Source: Hysterangium stoloniferum (Eukaryota > Basidiomycota > Agaricomycetes > Hysterangiales > Hysterangiaceae). From it: a DNA stretch of 64,000 bases. The notes beneath the pieces were generated by a model, which was not told the origin of the DNA, ran no database searches, and saw nothing but the letters and a program-made list of their open reading frames with translations. This document shows, in pieces, positions 1 to 10,680 of this stretch; the stretch's first letter is position 1, and each line of letters opens with the position of its first letter. A program made the position numbers and the translations under genes. Location of the stretch: assembly GCA_015178975.1 (NCBI GenBank), contig WHVD01000188.1, positions 82,799 to 146,798 of the forward strand, written 5' to 3'.

Positions 1-1843
1 TGCAGATGGCGGAAAGTTCCATGGACGAGAGCAGGTAAATATGACCTAGGGGTGGCTGGGCACCATCTTTGAGATTGATTTTTAAGTCGTATTCTCTGTG
101 GGGTGGAAGCCGATCAGCTTTCCGCTTGCTAAAAACATCTGGGAAGTCATGATATTTCTCTGGGACACCTTCTAGGTCAGCGGCTTGCTCAGATGCGAAT
201 ACCAGGGTTGAAAAACCTCCAGTTGCTTCATCAATTTTTAAGTTGATAGTGAATGCCTGGGACCTGTCCATTTTTGTAGCCCTAATAAAAGCTGCAGCAT
301 TAATCAGAGAAATAGACGGAGGTGCCGTGGGTTCCAGGGAAGCCATGGGTGCTGTAGGGATCACAGGAGTCCTCGAGACTGCAGGTGCTGGGAAGGCCAT
401 GGGTGCCGTGGAGGCTGTGTTGGGCGCAGTTTCCTCGGCTGCTGTGGGGGTCTGGAATGTTATACTGTTAGCTATCCAGTCAATCAACAGATTGTAGTGG
501 GTAAGCCAGTTGTGTCCTAGGACCATCAAGCAACTTGAGTCTAACTGGGTGTTAGGATACTTACAGGGTGGGTCTCCGGAGAAACCAGTGGAATATCTGG
601 TAGGACTTGGCTTCAGCTTATAGGCTGCACCCTTGCTAGATCGTGTCGTCCAATTTCAGACAGGTGGATGGGAATCCCGGGGAGTCCAGGTGGGGGTCAT
701 GGTCAAGAGGTCGTAGATTGGAGGTCGTGGGTCGAGAGGTCGTGAGTGGTGAAAGAGATAGATGTGCCGGAGCCCGTGGGCTCTGACTAGCATGAGCAGT
801 GTAATTCAAGTAGGGGTTTAGAGTGGAAAATGTATTAGATTACTGGGGGGAATCTAAGCTGATTTTCTGACTGGATTGTATGTACAACATCTGCCAGTTT
901 AAATAGACCATGGAGTAAATGTCATAACGAATCCAGTAATAATGAAATGAAACAAGCAAAACATAAAACAGGAATAGCAAACACCAAATTGGTGTTAGGA
1001 ATGGGACGGAATGGAGCGGAGTCCGAATAGTGACAAATCATAAACCATAATGGGAAATGGAGCAGGAGCGGAGTCCGAATTGTGACAGGTCATTTGACTA
1101 AAATGGGAACGGGGCTCGGTTAGAGGGATGACGGGTATTCTGAGCAGGGTCTGGTGACTGATGCGCGGGACGAGGTCAGACATAGACAGAGACAGAGTCC
1201 GGTGGGTTTTCCGGTGACTGAAACACAATGTAACGAAGATGAATGTAGGAGTCTGATGTACGGAGTCCAGTGGGAATTCCAGTAAACCGATAATGGGTGC
1301 GTATAGGGTGCGGGTGCATGTAAGTTAGTGCCCGGAGTCTGGTGGGATTTCCAGTCATAACACTGGGTCACATAGAAAGTGACCAATTGAGATGTTCCAC
1401 ATGGGAAACAGATGGATAAATTGCAAGCTTGGGTAACAACCAAATTACTTGTGCCATCGAAAAGAGAGGCCAATGGGATTTATCAGATAAGTTGACAACA
1501 AATGCTTTTGTGTGAATTTTGTATCTAAAAAACAATGAGTAGAGCTGGAATCTATAAGAGCTAAAAAAACAAATTTCAGAATCATATTAGACATAAGTTT
1601 AATGAAAAATGAATCAGAATGTGAAAGAGTGGATGCATTGAGGCGGGTAAACTTTTGAATGCACAGAGAGGCAGTGCAACCCCCAACCCATGTGGAGTCC
1701 ACGGGGTTGCTTACTCTTTTTTTGAGTCGGAAGCCAGTTTGTCCTTCAACGGGGTTTCCATGGAGGTCTTGGCTGTTCGACCCTTTGCAGAGTTTGCTTT
1801 TGCCAGTGGACATTCTGGGACTCGATGACCAGGTTTCCCACAC
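1..1843 (-). pseudogene. pol: Gypsy A pol fragment (protease to RT start)
   Basis: Reading down from 1843, the frame carries a protease-like segment (ALIDSSSTHCFLD) and then, after a 1-nt frameshift near 1465, FDGTSNLVVTQACNL and VTFYVTQ. A solo LTR at 550-1362 splits it there; across the insertion the frame resumes as LDSSCLMVLGHNWL and stays open to base 1, ending in the start of the reverse transcriptase (LSSMELSAI). The paralogue at 13661-13888 has the same VTQLDSSC junction unbroken, so the reading is secure. The pol frame starts inside gag and overlaps it by about 130 nt in the -1 frame, as is usual for Ty3/gypsy. The protease has DSS where most families have DSG or DTG; the 13.9-kb paralogue has it too, so it looks like a family trait. 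The rest of pol lies off the window. Confidence 0.88.
550..1362 (-). mobile_element. Solo LTR, family A, in gypsy protease
   Basis: An 813-bp LTR with perfect TGTTA...TAACA ends, flanked by a 5-bp target duplication CTGGG at 545-549 and 1363-1367. It cuts the protease reading frame of the surrounding gypsy A exactly, so both the boundaries and the insertion order are clear. Sense is minus: the copy at 35844-36655 is the same family on plus. No internal sequence is attached, so it is a solo LTR left by LTR-LTR recombination. Confidence 0.95.
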
Positions 1844-2967
1844 AAGAGACAGAGGTTATTGTCCATATGATGTTGTCTTTCCTGTGGGGTCAATTTGCCG
1901 GTCGGGTTTTCTGGCTTGCTTGCGAGACTGTTGACCTTGTTGTTGTTGTTGTTGTTGTTGGTGTTGTTGTTGTTAGAAGACTTTTTATTGTTCTTCTTGT
2001 CGGATTGCGTGGAGTTCTGGTTGCTGGTTGACGAGTTGTTGTTGTTGGTTTTATTGGCCGTGGACTTGTTCACTTTGTCCGTGGAGGTCTCACAGGCAAC
2101 TTCTGTGTGACATTCCCAATAACGTGCGTCCGCATTTTGAGCTTTGAGGTGCATACGGGACAGGGTTTTTGGCTTGCCATCTTCTCCTTTCGAGACTTCG
2201 TCTTTAAGGTGGGACGGCAGACCAGCATAGAATTGGTGGCAGAGAGTGGGATCACCCCACTGACAATGAGCTGCAAGATTATTGAATTGGACGATGTAGT
2301 CTGTGATACACTGCATGTCCTTCATACAAAGATTTGTGAGGCTGTTCTCAGCTTCTCCTGTAGGGTCATACAGGCCAAAGTTGGTTTCAAGCTCCTCAAG
2401 AAAAGCATCCCAATCTTCGAGCCAAAGCAGCTCTTCCTCGGAAAGTCCGCTAAAAGCCGGTTCGAACCATTTCAACGTGGATCCCAACAAATGCGAAAGT
2501 GCATAGTTGACCTTTCGGGAGTCCATGGAGACTGTGGTGGATCGATCATGGAAATTGAAGTGACATTGCATGAGGAAAGTAGAGAGTTTGTTTGGGTTGG
2601 AACCCGTGAAGGGTTCCAGAGCATTGACGTTTGACCACGGGGGTTCTGGATCTTTCTTTTTGCCTTCTCTGAGCATATGATTCATCAACCTTTCTAAAGT
2701 GATTGCTAATTACTCAGAGGCGGGATCTGAAAGTGGCAGTCGATCACTGGATGGAGGATTTTCAACACCTTTGCCCTTGTCAGGGGCCACAGACTCATCC
2801 TCGTGCTTGGATTCATCCTGGTTTTCCAGGACCTCTTTGATATGGGCTTCTTCCATGGCTTCCCATTGGTTCGCAAGCGTCTGGCTGGTATACAAAGTTA
2901 ATGGGGAATGAAAAGTCGACAGTCCAGGTAATGATGCCTGTGCATGTGCTTTTCTTCTTGGTGGCAT
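1711..2967 (-). pseudogene. gag: Gypsy A gag with CCHC zinc knuckle
   Basis: This is the Gag polyprotein of the minus-strand gypsy A. It starts MPPRRKAHAQ only 37 bp from the LTR end. The frame is open to one TAA at 2710-2712 and continues in the same frame from 2709 to 1711, about 419 codons in all. The capsid-like middle (MQCHFNFHD, WLEDWDAFLEELETNFG, HQFYAGLPSHLKDEV) resembles Ty3/gypsy Gag. A CX2CX4HX4C knuckle (CLLCGKPGHRVPEC) sits about 45 residues from the C-terminus, after a Ser/Asn/Lys-rich linker. The single TAA is best read as a CAA-to-TAA change. Pol overlaps its end in the -1 frame. Confidence 0.92.
1935..1975. repeat. GTT trinucleotide microsatellite in gag
   Basis: An interrupted (GTT)n run on the plus strand encodes the polyasparagine stretch just upstream of the Gag zinc knuckle on the minus strand. 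It is coding but low-complexity and probably length-variable between copies. Confidence 0.85.
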
Positions 2968-3003
2968 ATTGAAAACAATCTGCGAGTCTTAGTCAGAAAA
3001 TAC

Positions 3004-3734
3004 TGTTAGGGTACATACACGGCGGGTTTCCAGAGAAACCCATGGAATATCCAGTAGGAGTTGGCTTCAGCTTATAGGCTGCACCCTCACGAGATTGTGT
3101 CATCCAATTTCAGACAGGCAGATGGGAATCCCGGGGAGTCTGGGCAGGGTTCGTGGGTTGAGGGGTTGTAGGTTGGAGGGTGTGGGTCAAGAGGTCAGGA
3201 GTCGAGATAAATAAGAGATAGGTGTGCCGGAGCCCATGGGCTCCCATGGGCTCCAACTAGCGTGAGCGGTGTAATTCAAGTAGGAGTTTGGGGTGGAAAA
3301 TGTATTAGATTACTGGGGGAAATCTAAGCCGATTTTCTGACTGGATTGTATGTACAACATCTGCCAGACTATATAAACCGTGGAATGAATGACATACCAA
3401 ATCCAGTAATAATGAAATGAAACTAGCAAAACATAAAATGAGAATAGTAAACACCAAATTTGGTGTTAGGAATGGGACAGAACAGAGTGGAGTCCGAATC
3501 GTGACCAATCATAAACCATAACAGGAAACGGAGTGGGAGCGGAGTCCAAATCATGACAGGTCATTTGACTAAAATGGGAATGGGGCTCTGTTAGAGGGAT
3601 GATGGGTTTTCCGAGTGGGGTCCGGTGACTGATGCGTGGGATGAGGTCGGACATAGACAGGGATGGAGTCTGGTGGGTATTCCGGTGACTGATACACAAT
3701 GTAACGAAGTTGAACGTAGACAAGTCTGACATAC
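3004..3734 (-). mobile_element. Truncated 5' LTR of gypsy A
   Basis: Starts TGTTAGGGTACATAC and is collinear with the 550-1362 LTR for about 730 of 813 bp. It lies 37 bp upstream of the gag start, so it is the 5' LTR of the minus-strand gypsy A at 1-2967. It stops at 3734, where gypsy B was inserted; the missing 80 bp or so are not found after B, which is itself truncated. Confidence 0.9.
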
Positions 3735-4330
3735 TGTGAGAGGTATGGCGAAATACACTCAGGAAATATAGTCGGATGTGCTCTTACTATATTTCCTTTA
3801 TTATTTCTATTTTCTCTCTTTCATTATACCTATAATTAGTTCGACGACCTATGTATGCGGTACATCGACTCTTGTGGGTGCACACACGCCAGACTTATGT
3901 ATTCTAGCACCCGTAGTTTAGAACTCAGACACTTTTTACACCGCAACCACGACTTACCCAGACACCCGTTAGTATCCTGTAAGTTGTGATTGGTGTATCA
4001 TCTCGACCGTCACAGACGGGCTTTAGCTACTCATTCAAACTGAGTTTCGAACTGTATCAGTCAAAACTCAATCCCTATCTCAACTCGCGTGGACTACATC
4101 CATGCTACTCTATTATTTGACTCTCTAACTACTCTACTTGCACTCGAGCAGTTATCCAGAATCGCACTTAACCAGTCGATTCTGCTTATTCGTTCTAGCT
4201 ATCTACCTTACTTTAGATAGCTATTTCTCTCTACCATATTGAACTACATAGTCAATACATAGTGGTATTGTACTTCAACGGTCAATATTCTTCGTATATA
4301 GAACAGTTAGAACTTCTACCACTCTTCACA
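3735..4330 (+). mobile_element. 5' LTR of gypsy B (plus copy)
   Basis: A 596-bp LTR with ends TGTGAGAGG...CTCTTCACA, the same length as and nearly collinear with the reverse-oriented copy at 56057-56652. Two bases after its end comes TGGTGATCCAAGCC, a plausible tRNA primer-binding site because TGG pairs with the CCA tail of a tRNA. It interrupts the gypsy A LTR; the bases CATAC (3730-3734) would be the left target duplication, but the right end of the element is lost. Confidence 0.93.
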
Positions 4331-4409
4331 GTGGTGATCCAAGCCGGACCGCTCTTTCCCTACAAAGAAAAAAAAACATTTATTTAACTATCAAATTCTA
4401 AACACGTAA

Positions 4410-5600
4410 ATGACCACTGGCAAGGGTCAAACACTGAGATCCTCTGTGACCCCGAGTAGTTCAAAACCTCGTCAAAGACCTGTAAGTCTGGAACCACCCC
4501 GTAACGTCACCATGAGGAAGTCTTCGTTGACTCTTCAAAAACCAGCTCCTCCCGGAAGTCCCATCGAAGCAGTAGCTGGACCGTCAATGGATGCCCCTCC
4601 AAGTCCACGAGAAGAACATCCGTCAACTGAGCAGTTGAATGCCCCCGGAGCTAAGGTTGAAATTACCCGTGCTTCTGAACCCGTTCTCTCGTTCCCACCT
4701 AAACAGGTCATCCTTAAGCAATTCTATAGGGGTCATATGATTTACGCCCAGCCCATCGACTTACAATGGGATGTGTACTACGCCGACTGGATTTCTACGG
4801 ATCAGGTTACTCCCTTTGTGGAGGAGTACAATTCGGACTACCCCCTTTTACCGGTGACTGTAGCAGTCTGGTTAGGTCGGTATCAGGCTATTTTATCGGC
4901 GCAGGATTTATTCTTACGACCTGGAACCCTTGAGGACTTGACTCGCTCGATTCCCAAATGGTCGAGTGAAGTTACCTCTGTTATGGAAGGAGGGAGGACG
5001 GTTCTTAAACAGGAGGTGTTCTCCTCATTCCTCGACGCGCTCCGCACGCACGATGATGCGTTACAGATCCTTCACGTCCTACTCGGTGGGGATCATATCG
5101 TCCCCAAAGTTGACTACCAGTATATTTACATTCGGATGCTGGAGGAGTCTCTTAATGGGATTACTCGGAATTCTTTGTTTGCGTATTTCACTTTAAGGGG
5201 TCGGTTAAGGCGAAATCAGAGAAGACTCGATAAGATGGTTTTGGAAGTGCTTTACCCTTATGGTGATTCCATCCAGGTACCCGATTCGTCCATCTCCACA
5301 ACAAGTTCGTTTGTTCGCACCCTGAATGGCTCTCCCGACACTCGTTTCCTTCATTTGCTCAATCGTCCCATTATTCTGCAAGACTTCCCATCTGACATGA
5401 GGATGCAGGTGGCGGAACGTCTTCAGGAAAAAGGAATGGAAATATGCATCCCCCTCTACCAGCCTCAACCTCGTCGACCTTTGAATACGGTCGAAATCGA
5501 AAGAGGGATCGCGATGGAACCTAGCCCTACCCCCCCAACAGGAAAATCACCGGTCTCGCATCACGTTCAAACGAATCCCCAGCAATACGAACATGGGTGA
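4410..5600 (+). CDS. Gypsy B ORF1, unknown protein upstream of gag
   Basis: Intact 396-codon ORF starting 80 bp after the LTR. The first 90 residues or so are Pro/Ser-rich and probably disordered. The rest looks globular, with a Tyr/Trp-rich part (QPIDLQWDVYYADWIS, YQYIYIRMLEE) and a basic helix (RGRLRRNQRRLDK). No zinc knuckle or catalytic motif is visible. Its TGA stop overlaps the ATG of the next ORF (ATGGGTGA at 5593-5600), which suggests coupled translation or a structural Gag-like precursor split in two. I do not recognise the family. It could be an N-terminal matrix-like part of Gag or an extra element gene. Degraded coding in the same place in gypsy D (55151-55925) may be its equivalent. 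Confidence 0.75.
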   Translation: MTTGKGQTLRSSVTPSSSKPRQRPVSLEPPRNVTMRKSSLTLQKPAPPGSPIEAVAGPSMDAPPSPREEHPSTEQLNAPGAKVEITRASEPVLSFPPKQVILKQFYRGHMIYAQPIDLQWDVYYADWISTDQVTPFVEEYNSDYPLLPVTVAVWLGRYQAILSAQDLFLRPGTLEDLTRSIPKWSSEVTSVMEGGRTVLKQEVFSSFLDALRTHDDALQILHVLLGGDHIVPKVDYQYIYIRMLEESLNGITRNSLFAYFTLRGRLRRNQRRLDKMVLEVLYPYGDSIQVPDSSISTTSSFVRTLNGSPDTRFLHLLNRPIILQDFPSDMRMQVAERLQEKGMEICIPLYQPQPRRPLNTVEIERGIAMEPSPTPPTGKSPVSHHVQTNPQQYEHG

Positions 5601-7095
5601 TGAACCAACTACGACTAGATATCGATCAGTCACCAACAGGGGTCGACCGTCTTTCTCCACTGCATTCACCGAGGGTATAGCTGGTCAGGTTGCTGGTCGA
5701 GGATCGCTGAATCCAGTCGATCCTCGCCATTCCCTGCCGATCTCCTCCAACCCTTTTTTGCCATCAGGAGGACCTCCTAGTAATTCATCTGGGAGTTCTA
5801 GTACCTCAAGCTATGGAGGGAATTTGGGACGTGGGGGGCATCACGGTAGAGTACCTAACTCTCCCTTTCGAACTCCGATGCAACCTCGAGCCAGCGCGCC
5901 TATCGATGACTTACCTAAGGATAAAAGGATCGCTCTTAACACCAACAACATCAAGATCAAATGGTCAGACCTTCCCGAATACGATGGGACTCAATCCAAG
6001 GCGTTGGATTACATCATGGATATTATGAGCCTCTCGGAGATCTCTGACTCCATGAGTACATTGTTGGGAGTCGCTCTGCCAAGACGACTCACCGGCGGTG
6101 CTAAGATCTGGTGGAGCACCTTAGACCGTGAACATCACACTGAGTTTAGTCGATCTCACGGATCATTTCTTTGGGGCATCGTAGAAGGATTACTTGGAAC
6201 CTGTTGGTGCGAATCCTTGGCTCTAGAATGGGAAGCCATGAAATTTCAACAGGCCGGTCACAATCATGAGACACCCATTCATTACATTCAGCGCAGGGTC
6301 AAGCTTTATCGATTCTTGTATGGGTTCCACCAAAACCAGAATGACGAAACACACAGACTTATCCTGACACTGCCCACGGAATGGCTTTATCTTCTACAGG
6401 GACAACCTATCGACGACATCATGAGCCTACAGACTTACGCGAACAATTTACAAGAGGCTCTGATTAATGCTTGGGTTCAAACACATCAAGAACGTTATCG
6501 GTTTCAGAAACCCAGAGTCATGATCGCCGAGCAAGACGAGTCGGATCCCTGGGAAAACAAACCAGTGGAAAAGGCCCTCTTTCTCACTCATCACGAGTTA
6601 GTTGAACCTGTCAGAACCGTCGAAGAGGTCCCCCAAACGAAATGGGACTTGCACAACCTTCCCAGAAACGATGAGACTGACGAGGCAGATTTTACTCTCT
6701 CGAATCCACAATTACTTATAGAGATCGATGAGAATTACGCTAAGGAACTTCGCGACGGATACCAGAAAGATCCTGCTTTCAGGAATTATTACGCCGCCGA
6801 TCCCATTTCTCCAAACATGGTAGCCACTCCTTCGCAATATTTTATCGGCAAGAATAAGCTATTGTTCTTTCGAGATTCGGACTGGAAAAGTCGAATCTGC
6901 GTTCCTAGCAGCATGACGACAACCATACTCAAGCTGATACACGATAATCCTTTTGAAGGAGCTCATGCAGGCGGCCACAGGCTCTTTAATCTGATGAAAG
7001 ACCATTTCTTCTGGCCGAGGATGTTGCAGGACTGCGTGGTGTATGCTCGCAGCTGCAACATATGCCAGAAAACTAAAATCGATCATTCCGCTTGA
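5593..7095 (+). pseudogene. Gypsy B gag fused to integrase zinc domain by deletion
   Basis: 500 codons. Residues 1 to about 310 are Gag: a Ser/Gly-rich N-terminus, then a capsid-like part (KWSDLPEYDGTQSKALDYI, AGHNHETPIHYIQRRVKLY). At about 6540 the frame jumps to a sequence equivalent to residue 513 onward of the intact B pol (DPWENKPVEKALFLTHHELV), so Gag C-terminus, protease, RT and RNase H are all missing. It then runs through the integrase H2C2 domain (HAGGHRLF...CNICQKTK). The stop at 7093-7095 is TGA where the minus-strand copy has CGA (HSTRQGALRP). The deletion keeps the reading frame. Confidence 0.88.
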
Positions 7096-8235
7096 CAAGG
7101 AGCCCTTCGACCCGTGGATGTACCCCTAAGGCCATTTGAGGTTGTCTCAATGGACCTGATTACCAGATTGCCTCCTTCTACAGAGGGCGGTTATTCCGCC
7201 ATCTTCGTCACCGTGGATAAACTCACGCGCTTCTTGATCTGTGAACCCACCACTTCAGATCTATCCGCAGAAGGATTCGCGCGAATCTTCGTGAATAAAG
7301 TAGCCGCTCCTTTCGGCCTGCCTTCAAGGATAATCTGTGATCGAGACAAAAGGTGGACCTGTAGGTTTTGGAGAGAAGTCTACAAAGTATACAGAAGTGC
7401 CCTTGCAGTATCCTCGTCCCACCATCCTCAGACCGACGGTCAAACGGAGAACGCTAATGCTATTGTGGAGCAAATGCTCAGAGCGTACTGTGCCTCTTCA
7501 AAGGAGGAATGGTCTAAATGGACTCAAGTAGTGGCTCATACCTACAATTCGACGGTTCAAAGCTCAACAAGCTATGCACCGGCCTTTTTGCTGATGGGCT
7601 ACTTACCAAGAGGAATGTCTAGCTGTCTAGGAGGGGACGACCCTGTGGTTCCCAGAGAATTATCAGATAGCCCTGTAGCCGACCAATGGATCTTAGAATT
7701 GGAAAATCACCAACAAGCGGCACGGGATTCGATTGCGCGAGCACAAGAGACCCAAGCTCGCAGTTACAACAAGAGACGGAGATTAGTGGAGGATATCTCA
7801 GAGGGAGATTATGTTCTGATTAATCCCCATTCTCTCGAGCTCGTCGAGGCCAAGGGACCCGGAAGAAAACTTATACAAAGATGGATAGGGCCGTTTGAGG
7901 TCTTGGAAAAGATCAATCCTCAAGTCTTCTGACTCCGCATCCCCTCGGAATATCAATTACATCCAGTGATTAATCGAGACCATCTTAAAAAGTACCACCT
8001 CTCCCCTAAGGAATTCGGATCGAGGGAGCTACTCGAGAACCCTCGAGAACTCAATCGTAACGACGAGGAGTACGAAGTAGAAGCTATAGTAGGGCACAAA
8101 AAGCATCGCAATCGACTCCTTTTCCAAGTTCGATGGAAAGGATATGGACTGGAGGAGGACACTTGGTTAAACGGCAATGACCTTCATAACGCTCCCGCTC
8201 TTCTTAGAGCTTACAAGACTATTTATCGAATTTAA
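7096..8235 (+). pseudogene. pol: Gypsy B integrase core and chromodomain
   Basis: Continues the previous frame past TGA codons at 7093 and 7930, both CGA in the minus-strand copy. The integrase catalytic core is visible: VSMDLITRLP, then CDRDKRW, then HPQTDGQTENAN, with the D-X35-E spacing of Ty3/gypsy integrases. The C-terminal chromodomain is at about 8065-8235 (EYEVEAIVGHKKHRNRLLF, VRWKGYGLEEDTW). Family knowledge says such chromodomains guide integration to heterochromatin. The two stops should abolish activity unless they are read through. Confidence 0.92.
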
Positions 8236-8434
8236 TGATCATTTCACATCCTTACGACGACAACACTGTTTATCTATTTCTAGCTCTACCCCTCCCCCTA
8301 CTTTCTTCCCCCTCGGCCTTTCACTTCAATACCCGAGCGGAGCTTGAAATTAATATAAAATACATAAATTCGCTAAATAAAATTTTATTCCCCCTATCTC
8401 TTCCCTCCACGTCAACCTCTCTAATCAGTACACT

Positions 8435-8641
8435 ATGTCGCAGGAGCAACAACCCAAACCCAAGTTCCCCAACTTCAAAAGAATACTGCGACCTCAACCC
8501 ATTAATACCTCTACCACACCATCTCGCACTGAACAAGTCGAGCACTCCACGAATAATTCTGGAACACCTTTGCCAATACCCTCCGCTGTGCAGGGTGACA
8601 TCGCGGGAAGGATGCAAACAGAGACTTGGAGGGTCAGATAA
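8435..8641 (+). pseudogene. Gypsy B ORF3, N-terminal fragment
   Basis: Starts MSQEQQPKPKFPNFKRI about 200 bp after the end of pol. It matches the N-terminus of the long ORF3 at 58659 on the minus strand for roughly 58 residues, then diverges at about 8609 where an unrelated MITE-like repeat begins. The last ten or so residues are therefore not element sequence. Finding it in both B copies at the same distance from the chromodomain shows ORF3 belongs to the family. Confidence 0.85.
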
Positions 8642-9064
8642 AACCTAGTGACAACTGTTTGCCCAGAAAGAGTGCATTCAGAAACCTTATGTCTGACTTT
8701 TCTGCAGAAGAGGCAAACAAGGTTATTTAGGTTGAGACTTAATCTTCAGAATAAGTCTTAATTTATTTTCTAAAGTCTGCACACCCCTTTCAAAACAGTT
8801 TGCATAATTTAACTTTATTTTATTCAGAAACTTAACCAGAAGAACCTTCTGGCCTACCATTGTGGAATTTATTGTAAAAGAATAATCTACATATGATTGT
8901 TTGACTACCTTTTATCAGATTGCAACATAAATATTGATATTTTCCCATTCTCCAGAGTGTTACCTGGTGGATTGAATTTGATGAAATATTAATTCTACAG
9001 CAAACAATATAAATATATATACTTGAGTGGATAAATAACTGTTAATTTTTTTGGTTATCCTCCT
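8610..9064 (-). mobile_element. MITE-like repeat (copy 1)
   Basis: AT-rich, non-coding, and related in reverse complement to 34760-35366 (shared blocks around AACAAGGTTATTTAGG, ATCTACATATGATTG and the terminal GGTTATCCTCC). It truncates the gypsy B copy on its left. The right end is clear; the left end is diverged. Confidence 0.6.
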
Positions 9065-9169
9065 AGATAATGACAAAATGAATGCAAATTTTAAAAAAAT
9101 GATTTCTTTGAAAATCAAATCTCCTATGATGGTAGTGTAGTCACTACACAATGCAAGCACACACACTGT

Positions 9170-10047
9170 TTTAAGATGATTGAATCATTCTTCAATAACT
9201 TCATAGAAGCACAAGCTAGAAAGGAGGAAAGACTGACAGAAAGGTTTAATCTGTTTTCTAGAAGAGAGGGTAAACTAATGAAAGAAATAGAATCCTTAAA
9301 ACAACAGTTAAATGATCAAAAAAACACATAGTTGAAACTATGGTGACTGAGGATTTATCATAAGGAATTGAAAAGGTTCTAGTATTCTAGTTTTAGATAA
9401 TGTAGATATAATTGACTTAGAAAGGTACAGACTTAATATTAATGGTAATCTTGGAGCTTTATGTACAATTTATAAGTATAAAAATGACTTTATTGATGTA
9501 GAGGACATTCATTGTGGGTATAACTTTATTATGGATAATGGAAAGAAACAAAGAAATGAAAATAATGAAGACAATAATGAGATTATTATAGATGAAGATA
9601 GTGATATGATTATAAATGATCAAGATGGTAATGATTTTATTATTACGAATGAGGGTGTAATCCCATCATCAATTGGGATCACTGGTGGTCACACAAGTTG
9701 ACAGGACCATGGTGTATTGTCCAGAACAAGAACAGGATACAGGCAAATGCAGCATACAGTACTGGTAAGAGAAGGAAAACTACCTAGGCTTATATATGCT
9801 GTGATCACATGCTAGAACAAAAGGAGAATGTGTAAGACTGGGGTACCAGACTTACAGAGGGTCATATTACAACAGACAAAAATAATCACACTATAAAAGA
9901 TGAGGATGATTATATCATAAATGTAGATGATCATCTACAAAAATCAATATTAAAATATAGAAAGAGAGGTGAAAGCAAGAGAAAGAAACCAGAAGGTGAT
10001 GGGTCTGGAGTGTTCTATAACAAACTTCTCTTGACATGAAAAAGAAA
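9170..10047 (+). pseudogene. AT-rich decayed coding region, unknown
   Basis: Strikingly AT-rich compared with the neighbouring gypsy DNA. Broken frames include a coiled-coil-like piece at 9179-9330 (FIEAQARKEERLTERFN, REGKLMKEIESLKQQLN), a piece at about 9400-9680 rich in Asp, Asn and Ile (LERYRLNINGNLGALCTIYK, IHCGYNFIMDNGKKQ), and a Lys-rich piece at 9890-10030 (DHLQKSILKYRKRGESKRKK). There are stops and frameshifts throughout. I do not recognise the family. Because a transposase-like C-terminus follows at 10681-10960, these may be remains of one DNA transposon. Confidence 0.4.
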
Positions 10048-10384
10048 ATTTAAGGAGAAAACTAACTAAAGTTCAAACTTAATATTTTGATATGTGACTA
10101 AATAAACTAGACTAAAATAAAATAAAGACAAAGCTATGTTTTCAAACATGAAAATTAGAATTTTATCAGCAAGAAAAAGAAATCCACCATTTTTCAAGGC
10201 TATTACCTTATTCCTTGATGGATATGATATAAGTTTAAGCTGTACTGATGATGTCAGGGCTCTGAATATTTGTTTTCAATTTAAATTTGTCTTTATTTTA
10301 GTTTAGTCTAGTTTATTTAGTCACAAGTGAAATATTAAGTTAATCTGATTTAGTTTTTTCCTTAAAGTTTAGTTTTCTCTTTAG
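10048..10384. repeat. Long inverted repeat (foldback / MITE-like)
   Basis: About 85-95 bp at 10048-10131 are repeated in inverse at 10287-10384, sharing the block TGACTAAATAAACTAGACTAA. They flank a spacer of about 155 bp that holds a short open frame (MFSNMKIRILSARKRNPP). The layout suggests a foldback element or a MITE. Confidence 0.65.
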
Positions 10385-10399
10385 TATAAATACTTCAGG

Positions 10400-10564
10400 A
10401 TGTACATTACTAGAACCCAGTTTCAATCCCTTATGATTTCCACTAAACACAAGCATGATATTTTTAAGTCATTAGAACCTCTCTCCCTTTACTCCTTATC
10501 CTTGTCTTACATATCTCTTGTTTCCTCTTTGTGTTTTTGTAGCCTTGTTAGTGTTGTCCTAACA
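10400..10564 (+). mobile_element. LTR-like 3' end, family F (copy 1)
   Basis: Related to 25442-25588: both have TTTCAATC, then a short CT-rich stretch, then GTAGCCTTGTTAGTGT and an identical CCTAACA end. This looks like the 3' end of an LTR. The start of the LTR was not found, and its relation to the adjacent inverted repeat is unclear. Confidence 0.45.
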
Positions 10565-10680
10565 GGTGAGGACAAAGCAGTACAACATCCTTACAAGTTA
10601 AAGGAACCAGGTATCTATAGATGTGAATAGTATGGTCTTATTTGTATCTAAATCAGAGCCATGTGTTTAAAATCCACAAC

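Noticed and set aside
2107-2634. 175-codon plus ORF
   Set aside because: Shadow of gypsy A gag, whose minus frame carries capsid features and a zinc knuckle.
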